The notes beneath the pieces were generated by a model. The model was not told the DNA's origin. It did not search any database and was given only the letters and a program-made list of their open reading frames with translations. From Paenibacillus tianjinensis (GTDB lineage Bacteria; Bacillota; Bacilli; Paenibacillales; Paenibacillaceae), in contig NZ_CP070969.1 in the NCBI RefSeq assembly GCF_017086365.1, positions 4,960,001 through 5,024,000 of the forward strand: a DNA stretch of 64,000 nt. Reading direction: 5' to 3'. How positions within the stretch are numbered: position 1 is the stretch's first letter; each line of letters starts with the position of its first letter. Below, in pieces: positions 36,034 through 45,200 of the stretch. Both the position numbers and the translations under genes were made by a program.

Positions 36034-36062
36034 AGTATATCACATCAAAATGTGACTTTTTG
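36034..36062 (-). promoter_or_regulatory. Possible hemA promoter with internal palindrome
   Basis: On the minus strand TATACT (36034-36039) is a good -10. The six bases 17 bp upstream (CAAAAA, 36057-36062) are a poor -35. A perfect TCACAT-n4-ATGTGA palindrome (36040-36055) fills the spacer, as an operator would. Confidence 0.45.
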
Positions 36063-36093
36063 TATAACCTTTGAACTATTTATGACATCCAGA

Positions 36094-36108
36094 TAATAAT
36101 AATTATAA
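36094..36108 (-). promoter_or_regulatory. PerR-box-like site upstream of hemA
   Basis: The minus-strand 15-mer TTATAATTATTATTA matches the PerR consensus TTATAATnATTATAA at 13 of 14 defined positions. hemA of B. subtilis belongs to the PerR regulon. The site is about 165 bp upstream of the hemA ATG in very A/T-rich DNA, so chance similarity is possible. Confidence 0.45.
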
Positions 36109-36110
36109 AT

Positions 36111-36136
36111 AAAAAACCATAAAAGTGCTATGGTTT
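36111..36136 (-). terminator. Intrinsic terminator after the PP2C-like gene
   Basis: Stem AAACCATA / TATGGTTT with a 7-base loop, followed by TTTT on the minus strand, 31 bp past the stop. It insulates hemA from the upstream gene pair. Confidence 0.8.
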
Positions 36137-36166
36137 ATGATCGGTTATTTTTTCATTAATTATGAA

Positions 36167-37006
36167 TCAGATAAAGCGCAGCACCAGACCTGTTTTATCA
36201 TCCGATATTTTCAGGCGGGGAACTTTCTGCAGCATTGCATCCTCCTGTTCAGCAGCATAAATGTCATTTGCGCAGCGCTGAAGCCCTTTCCGATCGATAT
36301 CGGCAATAAGACTCTCCCACCCCGCAGCACCCGTAAACAGACCATCGCTAATGAGATAGAGGCTCTCCACATTCGCCCGGTTGAACGTCCCTTTCTCCAG
36401 GAAAAGCGGGAAATCCGGACTGCCGTTCATCACTCCGTATCCTTCCAGCGTGTTAGCCTTTCTGCGGTTATCCTGAAGCATTGGCGTAAGCAGCCTCCGG
36501 AGCTCCACCGGATCTGTTACCCCTCCTGCATGCAGCTCTGCCATCCGGTTCAGTGTCTTCTGATCAATATGGGCCACCTGTGTATGGGTGAGCGCTCTTA
36601 CCGAACCATCCCTGTACCTGCACAGCAGCATGCAGTCTCCGGACTGTATATAGTCTATGGAATACGCATGTACTTTGATGATGACGTAAGCAGCAGACCA
36701 GAGTGCAGAAGAATCCGTAATATCCACACCTTCAGCTTCCATCGCCTCCCGCAAACGCTCGTTGGCTTCGATGGCTGTAAGCTCTAACGGCTGCTGGCAG
36801 GTAGCTGTAAAATACGTGGCAGCAAGCCGGGCAGCCAAATATCCGCCGGTAAATCCCTCCTGATTCCGGTAAGGTGAAAGTGAGGTCGCTCCATCCACAA
36901 CTCCGTATATACGCGCCGATTCATTAACTACCAGCGAATCCTCATTCCACTCGCCGTCTCCTTGTAATGAATAAGTCTCCATTTTCCACTGGCTCATGCT
37001 GTCCAT
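36167..37006 (-). CDS. PP2C-like Ser/Thr protein phosphatase
   Basis: The protein probably dephosphorylates Ser/Thr residues. From the ATG at 37006 it has 279 residues and all PP2C metal-site blocks in order: WNEDSL (about residue 22), YGVVDGATS (about 35-43), the SGDCMLL motif (about 126), YLISDGLF (about 222) and DDKTGLVL near the C-terminus. No membrane segment or receptor domain is attached. The open frame extends to 37051, but GAAAGG lies 9 bases before the ATG at 37006, which is 20 bp after the end of the TM-Nudix gene. The two genes look co-transcribed and end at a terminator. A partner kinase is not in the window. Confidence 0.85.
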   Translation of the reverse strand: MDSMSQWKMETYSLQGDGEWNEDSLVVNESARIYGVVDGATSLSPYRNQEGFTGGYLAARLAATYFTATCQQPLELTAIEANERLREAMEAEGVDITDSSALWSAAYVIIKVHAYSIDYIQSGDCMLLCRYRDGSVRALTHTQVAHIDQKTLNRMAELHAGGVTDPVELRRLLTPMLQDNRRKANTLEGYGVMNGSPDFPLFLEKGTFNRANVESLYLISDGLFTGAAGWESLIADIDRKGLQRCANDIYAAEQEDAMLQKVPRLKISDDKTGLVLRFI

Positions 37007-37025
37007 ATCTCTCAACCTTTCTGTA

Positions 37026-38357
37026 TCAGGAATCCAGTCCCAAAAAAGCAATTACTTCTGCAGGTTCACGCGCAATATAACGCTCCATCGCATCAATGTT
37101 CATGTATAGAGGAACAGAAATGTTGAGGTTACTTTTGATAGACGCCAAGCTTTTGCTTAATTGATCCAGATTCTTAATACTTGAATTGGTGGTATGACTT
37201 ATCCGGGCTACTTCTTTTTCCTCGGGCTTAATATCCAGCCATTCGGCATTCATTTTGGTTATACCTACAAACTCCGGTTTACCAGCCTTGCGAACCCAGC
37301 GGAAAAATCCGATAATACGCGTTTCTCCGATTTGCTCAGCGGAAAGCTCCTTCAGGGAGCTTTCCTCTTTCAGTTCCCGGCTCATCCCTTTCTGGATCGA
37401 TTGGGTGAAGCTTTCTCCCACAATATCGCTCCAATCTGCAGATCCGCTGCCTGATGGCACTAGCAAATTGCCACTTGATTGGGCCATTGCATTCTGATTC
37501 CACAACACCAAATAACGATCCTTCGTAAAAGCCAAGGTAGAGACGCCGATCTCATTATTCACACTCGAATCTTTGATGCTGCAAAGTCTCAGCTCTCCAT
37601 CACTGATGCCATAAGGGTATAGCTTACGTCCGTCAAATACAATACTCTCCGGTTTCTTGGCGATGACGAGCTTTTGCATGGAGATGATATTTGTAAGATA
37701 TGTATCATAATAACTTCCTTTGTGACATTCCACTTCAGTGCTATTCAACCGGATATCCGTGGACAGACACAGCTTCTGCTCATTGAAGAAATACTGATTC
37801 TTATTTTTGGACCGATAAAAGTTAAAGGTTAAGAACGCAAGCAGCGCATCCCCCTCATCCTTAATCCGCTCTCTGACCTTTTCATACTTTCTAGTTTTCG
37901 GAATCAGTGATATTTCAGAGGTCTTCCGTATATAGTTGTCAATCTCATCTGATACCAATACGTATTCCTCATGGTATGCATCCCTGCTTGGGACCTTTTG
38001 CATCTGAAAACCGTTCTCCTCATCCTCGGTACCCGGCAGCAGATCCCGAAGTTTGAATACTCCCTGCTCATTAACAATCTGGCTCACAGGTTCACTCATA
38101 TACTTCCCCAGTCCATTATAGGCAGAGTAATCCGAATACATTTTGTAGCAATCCCACCCAAACTTTATCGTGCTGAGAACAAGCAACAAACCGATACTGA
38201 AGGATATTCCCGCTCCATTGAACTCACGCGTCATCTGCTCAACAAAAGCATATACCGTCGCTATAAATATTCCGAAATCCACCAGAATAATAAAGGTTTC
38301 TTTCTTCTTCAACATCGCAATATACCAAAAATAGTCACGATACATTCTAAAACGCAT
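37026..38357 (-). CDS. Two-TM protein with C-terminal Nudix-like domain
   Basis: I do not recognise this protein as a named family. From the ATG at 38357 (10 bases after GGAGG) it has 443 residues. Two membrane helices lie at about residues 21-41 (ETFIILVDFGIFIATVYAFV) and 49-67 (ISFSIGLLLVLSTIKFGW), a cytoplasmic linker at 70-260, and a Nudix-like fold at about 265-380. The Nudix helix core is intact as RELKEESSL (about 327-335), preceded by LVPSGSGSADW and GESF, but four extra residues separate the GE and RE parts, so metal binding and hydrolase activity are uncertain. It is paired with the PP2C-like gene. TM-Nudix fusions are known among proposed nucleotide-signal effectors, but no cyclase gene is next to it. 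Confidence 0.7.
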   Translation of the reverse strand: MRFRMYRDYFWYIAMLKKKETFIILVDFGIFIATVYAFVEQMTREFNGAGISFSIGLLLVLSTIKFGWDCYKMYSDYSAYNGLGKYMSEPVSQIVNEQGVFKLRDLLPGTEDEENGFQMQKVPSRDAYHEEYVLVSDEIDNYIRKTSEISLIPKTRKYEKVRERIKDEGDALLAFLTFNFYRSKNKNQYFFNEQKLCLSTDIRLNSTEVECHKGSYYDTYLTNIISMQKLVIAKKPESIVFDGRKLYPYGISDGELRLCSIKDSSVNNEIGVSTLAFTKDRYLVLWNQNAMAQSSGNLLVPSGSGSADWSDIVGESFTQSIQKGMSRELKEESSLKELSAEQIGETRIIGFFRWVRKAGKPEFVGITKMNAEWLDIKPEEKEVARISHTTNSSIKNLDQLSKSLASIKSNLNISVPLYMNIDAMERYIAREPAEVIAFLGLDS

Positions 38358-38485
38358 TTTATACCAGCCTCCATAGATACAGTTCACTCTTAACTATTTC
38401 ACAAAACACCTCAATTCCCCTTCTTTCCCGACAAATTAATACACACCCCTCCTTTGCGTCATATTTTATAACACAAATTCTAGGA

Positions 38486-38514
38486 TTGACACACTTTATT
38501 GCGGGTGATAGCAT
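38486..38514 (+). promoter_or_regulatory. Sigma-A promoter of the purine-salvage leader
   Basis: A perfect TTGACA (38486-38491) and TAGCAT (38509-38514) are separated by 17 bases. It lies about 55 bp before the riboswitch aptamer. Confidence 0.75.
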
Positions 38515-38567
38515 ATAACAAAATAATCAAGGTTATGATTCCTTACATGAACCCTACAATCACATAC

Positions 38568-38639
38568 CTCTTGTATAAGCTCATTAATTTGGTTTGAGCG
38601 TTTCTACAGGCAACCGTAAATTGCCCCAGGCTACAAGAG
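38568..38639 (+). ncRNA. Purine riboswitch aptamer, guanine class
   Basis: All elements of the purine aptamer are visible. P1 pairs CTCTTGTA (38568-38575) with TACAAGAG (38632-38639). After ATAA comes P2 (GCTCA/TTGAGC with loop TTAATTTGG), the core GTTTCTAC, and P3 (GGCAA/TTGCC) with loop CCGTAAA. The ligand-discriminating base before the closing TA is C (GGCTAC), which pairs with guanine or a related 6-oxopurine rather than adenine. It heads a phosphoribosyltransferase-IMPDH-HPRT operon, as expected for guanine control. Confidence 0.92.
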
Positions 38640-38743
38640 ATACCGCAAGACAGATAATCCCAGGCCGAGCAGCCGCAGACTTTGGTGTGCCCGCTCTTCC
38701 CGGTGACTCTTTGTTCTGCAGGTGTCTCTTGTATTCTGGGGTT
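38632..38743 (+). promoter_or_regulatory. Expression platform of the purine riboswitch
   Basis: TACAAGAGATACC (38632-38644), which contains the 3' strand of P1, can pair along 13 positions with GGTGTCTCTTGTA (38721-38733), so it competes with P1. A second helix, AATCCCAG (38656-38663) with CTGGGGTT (38736-38743) followed by TT, could only form without the first and might be the terminator. The ligand-off logic (bound = terminated) is inferred and the T-run is short. Confidence 0.6.
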
Positions 38744-38773
38744 TTGCATATCCAGACAAAAGGAGTGAAGGCG

Positions 38774-39334
38774 ATGAGCGCATTACTTGCAAGACTCAGC
38801 GAATCGATCAGCAAGGCCAAAAACGTGAGGATTTATAAAAATAAAGACACCGCCTATGATTTCAAGCTGTATCCTTTTGGCGAACGGGGCACATATATCG
38901 ATCCCGAGCTGATCAGTGAAATTACCGACAATCTGGCCAGCAGCATTACAGAGCAGTTCCCCGCTTTCGATTATATTGTTTCGCCCGAGCCGGGCGGTCA
39001 CACCTGGGGCATGCTGGCAGCCTACAAGCTGATGAAGCCGATGAATATTCTGCGCCTCAGCACCGAGCTGTACGAGAATTACGAGGTTTGCATTAAGCGG
39101 GAGACGGCTTATAACGAGAACTATATTTATTTTGACGGATTCACAGCCGGAGATCGGGTACTTATTCTTGATGATGTGATCAGCTCAGGCGCAACGATCC
39201 GCTGCATCGCCCAGCAAATGGCGGATATGGGGGTAGAACTCGTCGGGGTGCAGGGTATTCTGGCCAAAGGTGAGCACTACAAACAGCTGGAAGCGGACTA
39301 TGGAATCCCGGTGCGGGTGCTGTCCAAAGTGTAA
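38774..39334 (+). CDS. Purine phosphoribosyltransferase family protein
   Basis: A 186-residue type I phosphoribosyltransferase. The PRPP-binding motif VLILDDVISSGATI lies at about residues 130-143 with the paired acidic residues, and a conserved SPEPGGHTWGMLAAYKL block (about 73-89) precedes it as in adenine/xanthine-type enzymes. I start at the ATG at 38774, preceded by AAGGAG; the frame is open into the riboswitch leader, which is not translated. Guanine-riboswitch control and linkage with an IMPDH and HPRT indicate purine salvage or turnover; whether the base is adenine, xanthine or other is not settled by sequence. Confidence 0.85.
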   Translation: MSALLARLSESISKAKNVRIYKNKDTAYDFKLYPFGERGTYIDPELISEITDNLASSITEQFPAFDYIVSPEPGGHTWGMLAAYKLMKPMNILRLSTELYENYEVCIKRETAYNENYIYFDGFTAGDRVLILDDVISSGATIRCIAQQMADMGVELVGVQGILAKGEHYKQLEADYGIPVRVLSKV

Positions 39335-39376
39335 GTGAATTCAAGGGTTACAATACTTTCTAAGGAGTGAACAACC

Positions 39377-40888
39377 ATGGCTTATTATTATGATCAGCCG
39401 TCCAGAACGTTCAGCGAGTTCCTGCTCGTTCCGAACCTGACGACCAAAGAATGCATTCCCGGGAATGTAGATCTCAGAACCCCTGTGACCAAATTCCGGC
39501 GCGGCGAAACTCCGGCGCTGACCATGAACCTGCCGGTTACCTCCGCGGTGATGCAGGCGGTTTCCGACCATAATATGGCTATAGCCCTGGCCAAAAGCGG
39601 GGGAATCTCTTTCATCTATGGCTCCCAATCCGTGGAGCAACAGGTGGAGATGGTCCGCAGGGTCAAGAAGTTCAAAGCCGGTTTTGTCCTGAGCGACTCC
39701 AACCTGCGTCCGGAGGATACACTGAAGGATGTGCTGGCCCTTAAAAACCGCAGCGGCCATTCTACCATCGCCATTACCGATAACGGAGAGCCGACCGGCA
39801 AGCTTATGGGCATTGTCACCAGCCGCGACTACCGCGAGAACCGCCTGCCGCAGGAATGTCCGATTACCGAATTCATGACACCGCTGTCCGCCCTGATCTA
39901 CGCCGAAGAGGGGATTACACTGACTGAAGCCAATGATATGATCTGGGACCATAAGCTGAACTGCCTGCCGATCGTGAACAGCAGTGGACATCTGGTGCAT
40001 CTGGTCTTCCGCAAGGACTATGACAGCCACCAGGAATATCCGCTGGAGCTCCATGACAGCAACAAGCAGCTGATCGTCGGCGCGGGTATCAACTCCCGGG
40101 ATTACAAGGAACGGGTGCCGGCGCTGGTCGAAGCGGGAGCAGATGTGCTCTGCATCGACTCCTCTGACGGTTATTCCGAATGGCAGGCGGAGACGATCCA
40201 TTATATTAAGGAAACCTTCGGGGAGACAGTGAAGGTCGGAGCCGGCAATGTCGTCGACAAAGAAGGGTTCCTCTACCTGGTCGAAGCCGGAGCGGACTTC
40301 ATCAAGGTCGGCATCGGCGGCGGCTCGATCTGCATTACCCGTGAGCAAAAGGGCATTGGCCGCGGCCAGGCCTCCTCCGTCATTGAGGTAGCGGCAGCCC
40401 GGCAGGAATATTATGAGCAAACAGGCATCTATGTCCCGATCTGCTCCGATGGCGGCATCGTCCATGACTACCATATCGTGCTGGCACTGGCTATGGGCGC
40501 TGACTTTGTTATGCTGGGCCGTTATTTTGCCAGATTCGACGAGAGCCCGGGCCGCAAGCTGCTCGTCGGCGGGAACTTCGTCAAAGAATATTGGGGCGAA
40601 GGCTCCAGCCGGGCCCGCAACTGGCAAAGATACGACTTCGGGAACGCCGACAAAGAGAGCAAGCTCGAGTTCGAAGAGGGTGTGGATTCCTTCATCCCTT
40701 ATGCCGGCAGACTCAAAGACAACCTGGACCTCAGCATCAGCAAAATCAAATCTACCATGTGCAACTGCGGTGCGCTGACCATTCCCCAGCTGCAGAAGCA
40801 TGCCAAAATCACCCTCGTTTCATCAACTACCATCTACGAAGGCGGGGCACATGATGTTATGCTTAAGGAGAAGGATCGAACATCCTGA
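39377..40888 (+). CDS. guaB: IMP dehydrogenase (divergent type) with CBS pair
   Basis: The protein oxidises IMP to XMP, the committed step of guanine nucleotide synthesis, if the family reading is right. It has 503 residues in a TIM barrel interrupted by a CBS pair at about 100-220 ([55 protein letters not shown]). The catalytic loop is [13 protein letters not shown] with the nucleophilic Cys; [10 protein letters not shown] and [28 protein letters not shown] are standard. The flap region reads [10 protein letters not shown] and [11 protein letters not shown], unlike common bacterial GuaB, so it belongs to a less usual subgroup and may be a second IMPDH in the genome. AAGGAG precedes the ATG. 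Confidence 0.88.
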   Translation: MAYYYDQPSRTFSEFLLVPNLTTKECIPGNVDLRTPVTKFRRGETPALTMNLPVTSAVMQAVSDHNMAIALAKSGGISFIYGSQSVEQQVEMVRRVKKFKAGFVLSDSNLRPEDTLKDVLALKNRSGHSTIAITDNGEPTGKLMGIVTSRDYRENRLPQECPITEFMTPLSALIYAEEGITLTEANDMIWDHKLNCLPIVNSSGHLVHLVFRKDYDSHQEYPLELHDSNKQLIVGAGINSRDYKERVPALVEAGADVLCIDSSDGYSEWQAETIHYIKETFGETVKVGAGNVVDKEGFLYLVEAGADFIKVGIGGGSICITREQKGIGRGQASSVIEVAAARQEYYEQTGIYVPICSDGGIVHDYHIVLALAMGADFVMLGRYFARFDESPGRKLLVGGNFVKEYWGEGSSRARNWQRYDFGNADKESKLEFEEGVDSFIPYAGRLKDNLDLSISKIKSTMCNCGALTIPQLQKHAKITLVSSTTIYEGGAHDVMLKEKDRTS

Positions 40889-40920
40889 GCATTGATTATG
40901 ATTCACAAGGAGCAGTGGTA

Positions 40921-41454
40921 ATGAAGGAACTTCGCAAGGTACTGGTTAGCAAAGCCCAGCTTGAGAGCCGGGTAAAGGAGCTGGGCGCAGCCATCTCACG
41001 CGATTATGAAGGCAAAGAGCTCGTGCTCATTGGCATTCTGAAAGGTGCCGCCGTATTCATGGCCGACCTGATGCGGGAAATCACCTTCCCCGTGGCCATT
41101 GATTATATGTCCGTCTCCAGCTACGGCAGCAGCTCCACCACATCAGGTGTAATTACAATTAAGCAGGACATTAACACCGACATTCGTGGCAAGCATGTGC
41201 TGCTCGTCGAGGATCTGATCGACACCGGGCTCACCCTGCAGCACCTGGGGCAGCTGTTCGCCCTCCGCGAAGCGGCAAGCGTGTCTATCTGCACCATCCT
41301 CAGCAAGCCCTCCCGCCGTCTGGCCGATATTCCCATCGACTACTGCGGCATCGAGATCCCCGACGAATTCGTCGTCGGCTACGGCCTCGACTATGCCGAA
41401 CAGTACCGCAACCTGCCGGAGGTATGGATTGTGGAGACTGAGGAACAGCAGTAG
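40921..41454 (+). CDS. hpt: Hypoxanthine phosphoribosyltransferase
   Basis: HPRT converts hypoxanthine (and often guanine) to IMP/GMP with PRPP. The 177-residue protein has the PRPP motif VLLVEDLIDTGLTL at about residues 94-107, the flexible-loop MSVSSYGSSS at about 66-75, and the C-terminal purine-binding DEFVVGYGLDYAEQYRNLP block. I use the ATG at 40921, 8 bases after AAGGAG, rather than a GTG at 40915. It is the last gene of the guanine-riboswitch operon and is followed by a terminator. Confidence 0.95.
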   Translation: MKELRKVLVSKAQLESRVKELGAAISRDYEGKELVLIGILKGAAVFMADLMREITFPVAIDYMSVSSYGSSSTTSGVITIKQDINTDIRGKHVLLVEDLIDTGLTLQHLGQLFALREAASVSICTILSKPSRRLADIPIDYCGIEIPDEFVVGYGLDYAEQYRNLPEVWIVETEEQQ

Positions 41455-41484
41455 CAGTAGCAGCACCATGCACCACCAAAATAA

Positions 41485-41546
41485 CGGACACCTCTCCCGC
41501 CAGCATTCACTCAGAATGAATGGGCAAGAGAAGTGTCCGTTTTTTT
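41485..41546 (+). terminator. Intrinsic terminator after hpt
   Basis: CGGACACCTCT...AGAAGTGTCCG forms the outer stem and CATTCA/TGAATG an inner stem; seven T residues follow on the plus strand. Confidence 0.9.
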
Positions 41547-41687
41547 CAAATCATTCTACTAACGTAATCGCCGATCACAAATAAGCCTAAACCAATGAGC
41601 AGCAGGTTCATTAGAGCAATCCATTTTATGGTATATTTGAGAATATGATTAATTTAACCTTCTTATCCAGGAATATAAGGAGTGATG

Positions 41688-42152
41688 ATGAACTTGAAGC
41701 GGTTACCTATTCTACTCCTGCTCAGTGCTATGTTAATCGGCGGCTGTAGCGGGAAGGATAATATTTATTCAGGAATTGAAAAGCAGGACCTTACGGAGAT
41801 TAATTCTGCCAAGGAGCTGGATTACATCTACGCATACAAAGGACATACTGACAACTGGGCATCCACCTATTACGTCTATCAGAAAAAAGATAGCGATAGT
41901 CATGTCTCCAGAGTATTTTTGAAATATCTCGGCAAGGAGCCCGGCCCGTCAGGTGAAATGAAATACGCTTATACTACAGAAGGCGGCGGTGGCGGGAGCG
42001 GGACCCTATCTGATGCGGAGTCACCGTCCGTCATATACAACCTGGGCGGCAGTGGTGGAACCGGCTCAGTGGCCGAACAGGATTCTGTTGTAAAGATGCA
42101 TGTGGAGTGGAGTGGGGGATCAGAGGATATTGAGCTGGAGCCTGAACTTTAA
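41688..42152 (+). CDS. Small lipoprotein of unknown function
   Basis: A protein of about 154 residues with a lipoprotein signal: Met-Asn-Leu-Lys-Arg, a hydrophobic stretch and the lipobox LIGGC with Cys near residue 20. The mature part has a Tyr/Asp-rich region, then a glycine-rich segment (EGGGGGSGTL, GGSGGTGS) before an acidic C-terminus. I do not recognise a family. Three candidate starts cluster (GTG 41682, ATG 41685, ATG 41688); AAGGAG spacing favours the last. It converges on the SLH-protein gene and shares a terminator with it. Confidence 0.8.
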   Translation: MNLKRLPILLLLSAMLIGGCSGKDNIYSGIEKQDLTEINSAKELDYIYAYKGHTDNWASTYYVYQKKDSDSHVSRVFLKYLGKEPGPSGEMKYAYTTEGGGGGSGTLSDAESPSVIYNLGGSGGTGSVAEQDSVVKMHVEWSGGSEDIELEPEL

Positions 42153-42175
42153 TCATTCCATGGGCAGCCCATACA

Positions 42176-42226
42176 AAAGAGCAGAGCAGCGGTTATCCTT
42201 AACGGAATAATCGCTGCTCTGCTTGT
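42176..42226. terminator. Bidirectional terminator between lipoprotein and SLH genes
   Basis: A long stem (GCAGAGCAGCGGTTAT / ATAATCGCTGCTCTGC) with A/T tracts on both sides (CAAAAGA on the left on the plus strand gives T-run for the minus transcript). Confidence 0.88.
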
Positions 42227-42251
42227 TATGATGTCTTTTTCTCTTAAACTA

Positions 42252-45200
42252 CTATTTTAATTGATATAAACGATAGATAAGCGCAGCTGCCTCCGCTTTG
42301 CTTGCGGTTTGAGCCGGACGGAAGCTATGATCCTCAAATCCTTCGAATAATTGGATACTCTTAGTTAATGCTACGCTTGCCGCTGCCCATTTCGATATTT
42401 TGGCCTTATCTGTGAAGGTTGCATTTACGGATTCAGGCTGGGAGACAGCTTGCTTGCCATTATAGGCTGTGAGTGCCCGTGCAAGCATCGTCGCGATCTC
42501 TTCACGGGTAATAGTTGCTTTCGGATCAAAAGCATTTGCTGATTTGCCGGTAATAATCCCCGCAGCATAAGCAGCGGCGATCTCATCATAATACGGATTG
42601 GATGATGAGATGTCTTTGAACGGCAGAAGCAGTCCTTCACCGCTCAAACCATAAGCCCGGGCGATCATTGCAGCAAACTCTTGACGTGTAACTTTGTCCG
42701 ATGGACGGAACACTGCACTCTGATCCAGGATTCCTTTGTTCAACAAATAATTAATTTCCTGCACTGCCCAATGATTAGCAGAGACATCTGTGAAAGAAGC
42801 TTTGCCTAACATTACTGTATATCGGCTGAAGTGTCCTCTTGGTGTTGTTACGGTTTGAGTAACCGGGTCATATTTGCCCCCGACAGCTTCCCATGTAAGA
42901 CTCTCATTATTAAGCAGATACACCGTCAGATTCTCCAGGTTGGCCCCGGAATATTTGGAAGTATCGATCGAAGATACATCAAAAGTAACTTCAATAGGTT
43001 TGGCAAAGCTCTTAACCTGCTGACCGCCTACAGAGGCACTGAATTCCATCACAGGAATGCTGGCCAGCGGTTCAGCCTGGCTAGGCTTACTTACTACAGC
43101 ATTCTCTACAACTTCAGCCGCCAAATTAATCGTCTGGCCGGCTTCTACAGTACCGAAGGTATCCGGCTCAAGCGTGAATGCGGTTTGATCCATCTGAATT
43201 TTTAAGCCGGCAACATCATTTTCTTTGACCAGCGTAAGGATTTCGGACGGAAGCGTGGTATTCAGCTTATGAATTCCTTCTTCTACCGGAGGCACGTTGA
43301 CGGTGATGCTCACCTTCAGCTCTGCTGCACTTCCTGTACCCAGCTTGCTTGTCAGATCTTTGGACAGATCGGACAGCGCCAGCTTCGCAGATTGGATCTG
43401 TGTGCTGATCAGCGTCTCATCAAGCTTCGAAGAAACAGTATTACCTGCCACTGTTACATTTGCCTTGGCAATCGTTACTTCTCCCGCTTTATTAAGAGCG
43501 GTCTGGCTTGAGGAGATTACGCTGTTCTTCAGCTTCTGGATGTCTTCCGCTGCCACACCCTGCACATTATTGAGTACAGCTGCTGCATTCTCAATAAGCG
43601 TATGGGCGAGCGAGACTGCCTTGTCGGAGCTGTCCATTTTATTCAGCAGATATGGTGCACTTCCAACAAGCTCTGTAATCGAGTCCACAATCTTCTGCTT
43701 CGCTGCAGAATCTTGGATCGTTGCGAGCAACCCTGCTGCCGTATCCATAGCTTTTGAGAGGCTCTTGCTGTTCTGCTCGGCTTCCGCGGAAGTCGTAGCA
43801 GATTTGAGCGAGTCCGCAATGCTTGTGAGGGCCGTTTGCGCTGCTGCGGCCCGTTCAACGGCTGAGCCCGTGGTATTCGTTAATAATTCTTCAAGTTTGT
43901 TATTCTGCTTCTCTACATTCTCAGTCACGTTTGCAGCAGTTGGAGTTGGAGTCGGTGACGGAGTAGGAGTAACCGTACCAGTACCAGTTTCTGTACCAGA
44001 CCCGGTTCCATTTCCATTTCCATTTCCATTGCTGTTGCCGGTTCCGCTTCCATCACCATTACCTACATCTGTTCCTGGCAAATCTGTACCCGGATCTACT
44101 ACAGTGCCTGTGGTTGTCTCAAGCACAACCTTCTTGTTCAGCGTGTAATTCTTGCCGTCAATGGTTAGAGAAGCCTTAATTATATAGGTTCCATTTGTCA
44201 GATAGCCAACGTTCTCACCTAAAGTGTTAAAGGTATAAGCAGTCAGCGGATAGCTGACCGATGAATCTGAGTATAGTGTTCGTCCAGACTCATCCTGAAT
44301 TTCATAGGAAGCTGCCTCTGGAGTAACATATTTATACCCGTTAGACCAGCCACCGTTGGATATTACCAAAATCTGCGGCTTTTTAATCTGTCCGATCTGA
44401 TTACCCGCAGTATCCACGAGTCCGATGGTCAGCCAGTTCACTCCGGCAGGACGTTTCAACTTTCCATCCTTCAGCCCAACGATGTCCAGCCCCTGTATGG
44501 TCTGCGGAGCAAGCTCAGTAAGTGTCCCCGCCTTCAGCGTTCCAGGTGCAAAATGAATATCATACTGATACTCAATTGTACCAAATGCTTTATCTACCTG
44601 TACTGTTACATCACCCGGAGTCAGCCGTACCTGATCTGCGTTATAGGCATAACTCTTTAGTGTCGATTGATTCGGTGTAGAATATTCAACGCTATAAATC
44701 GTTCCGGATTCTGGCGCAACCAGGGTAGCCAGCCCGGAAGCGGAATCATCAAGCGTAAGTGTATTATCTCCCGCTCCTATAACAACTCCATCACGGTAGA
44801 TAAAGGTGTCTGATGCAGTTTGCGCCAGCATACTGTAAGTCCCCTGCGTTGCGTAGAAGTAGTTCTCTTTCACCGCATTGCTGTCGATTACATATGGAAC
44901 GTTGTTTGCACCAGCCAAGTCAGCTCTAACAACAGATAAATCCTCTGCAGGTCTATCTAATAACACTTTACTTACTTCCTGCAGTTCCTGTCTTGCATCC
45001 AGCACGAGCGAGTAATCCTTGCCTGGCTCCGTACGGACAGAACCGTACATATAGTAGCCGAATTTAGATTCTACACCCGTATAACTCCGGTTGTAGCGGA
45101 TGAAGTCAACACCAACTACAGAAGGTGAATCCACAACCAGAATAGCTTGCGCTTCAGAAGTATTAATGAAGTAAGAGTCTCCTTGGTAGGAACCATCCTG

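Noticed and set aside
38594..38773. N-terminal extension of the phosphoribosyltransferase
   Set aside because: The frame is open but runs through the riboswitch and its platform; the ATG at 38774 has the Shine-Dalgarno and matches the family start.
39341..40801. 486-codon open frame opposite the IMPDH gene
   Set aside because: Antisense shadow of a well-supported gene; the translation has no recognisable domain.
43930..44060. Tandem DNA repeat as a separate element
   Set aside because: The repeated hexamers encode the low-complexity NG and TP linker of the SLH protein, so they are part of the gene.
43297..44148. 283-codon open frame opposite the SLH protein
   Set aside because: Antisense to the linker and helical part; the PVPVSVPDPVPFPF stretch is only the reverse reading of the Gly/Asn/Thr linker.
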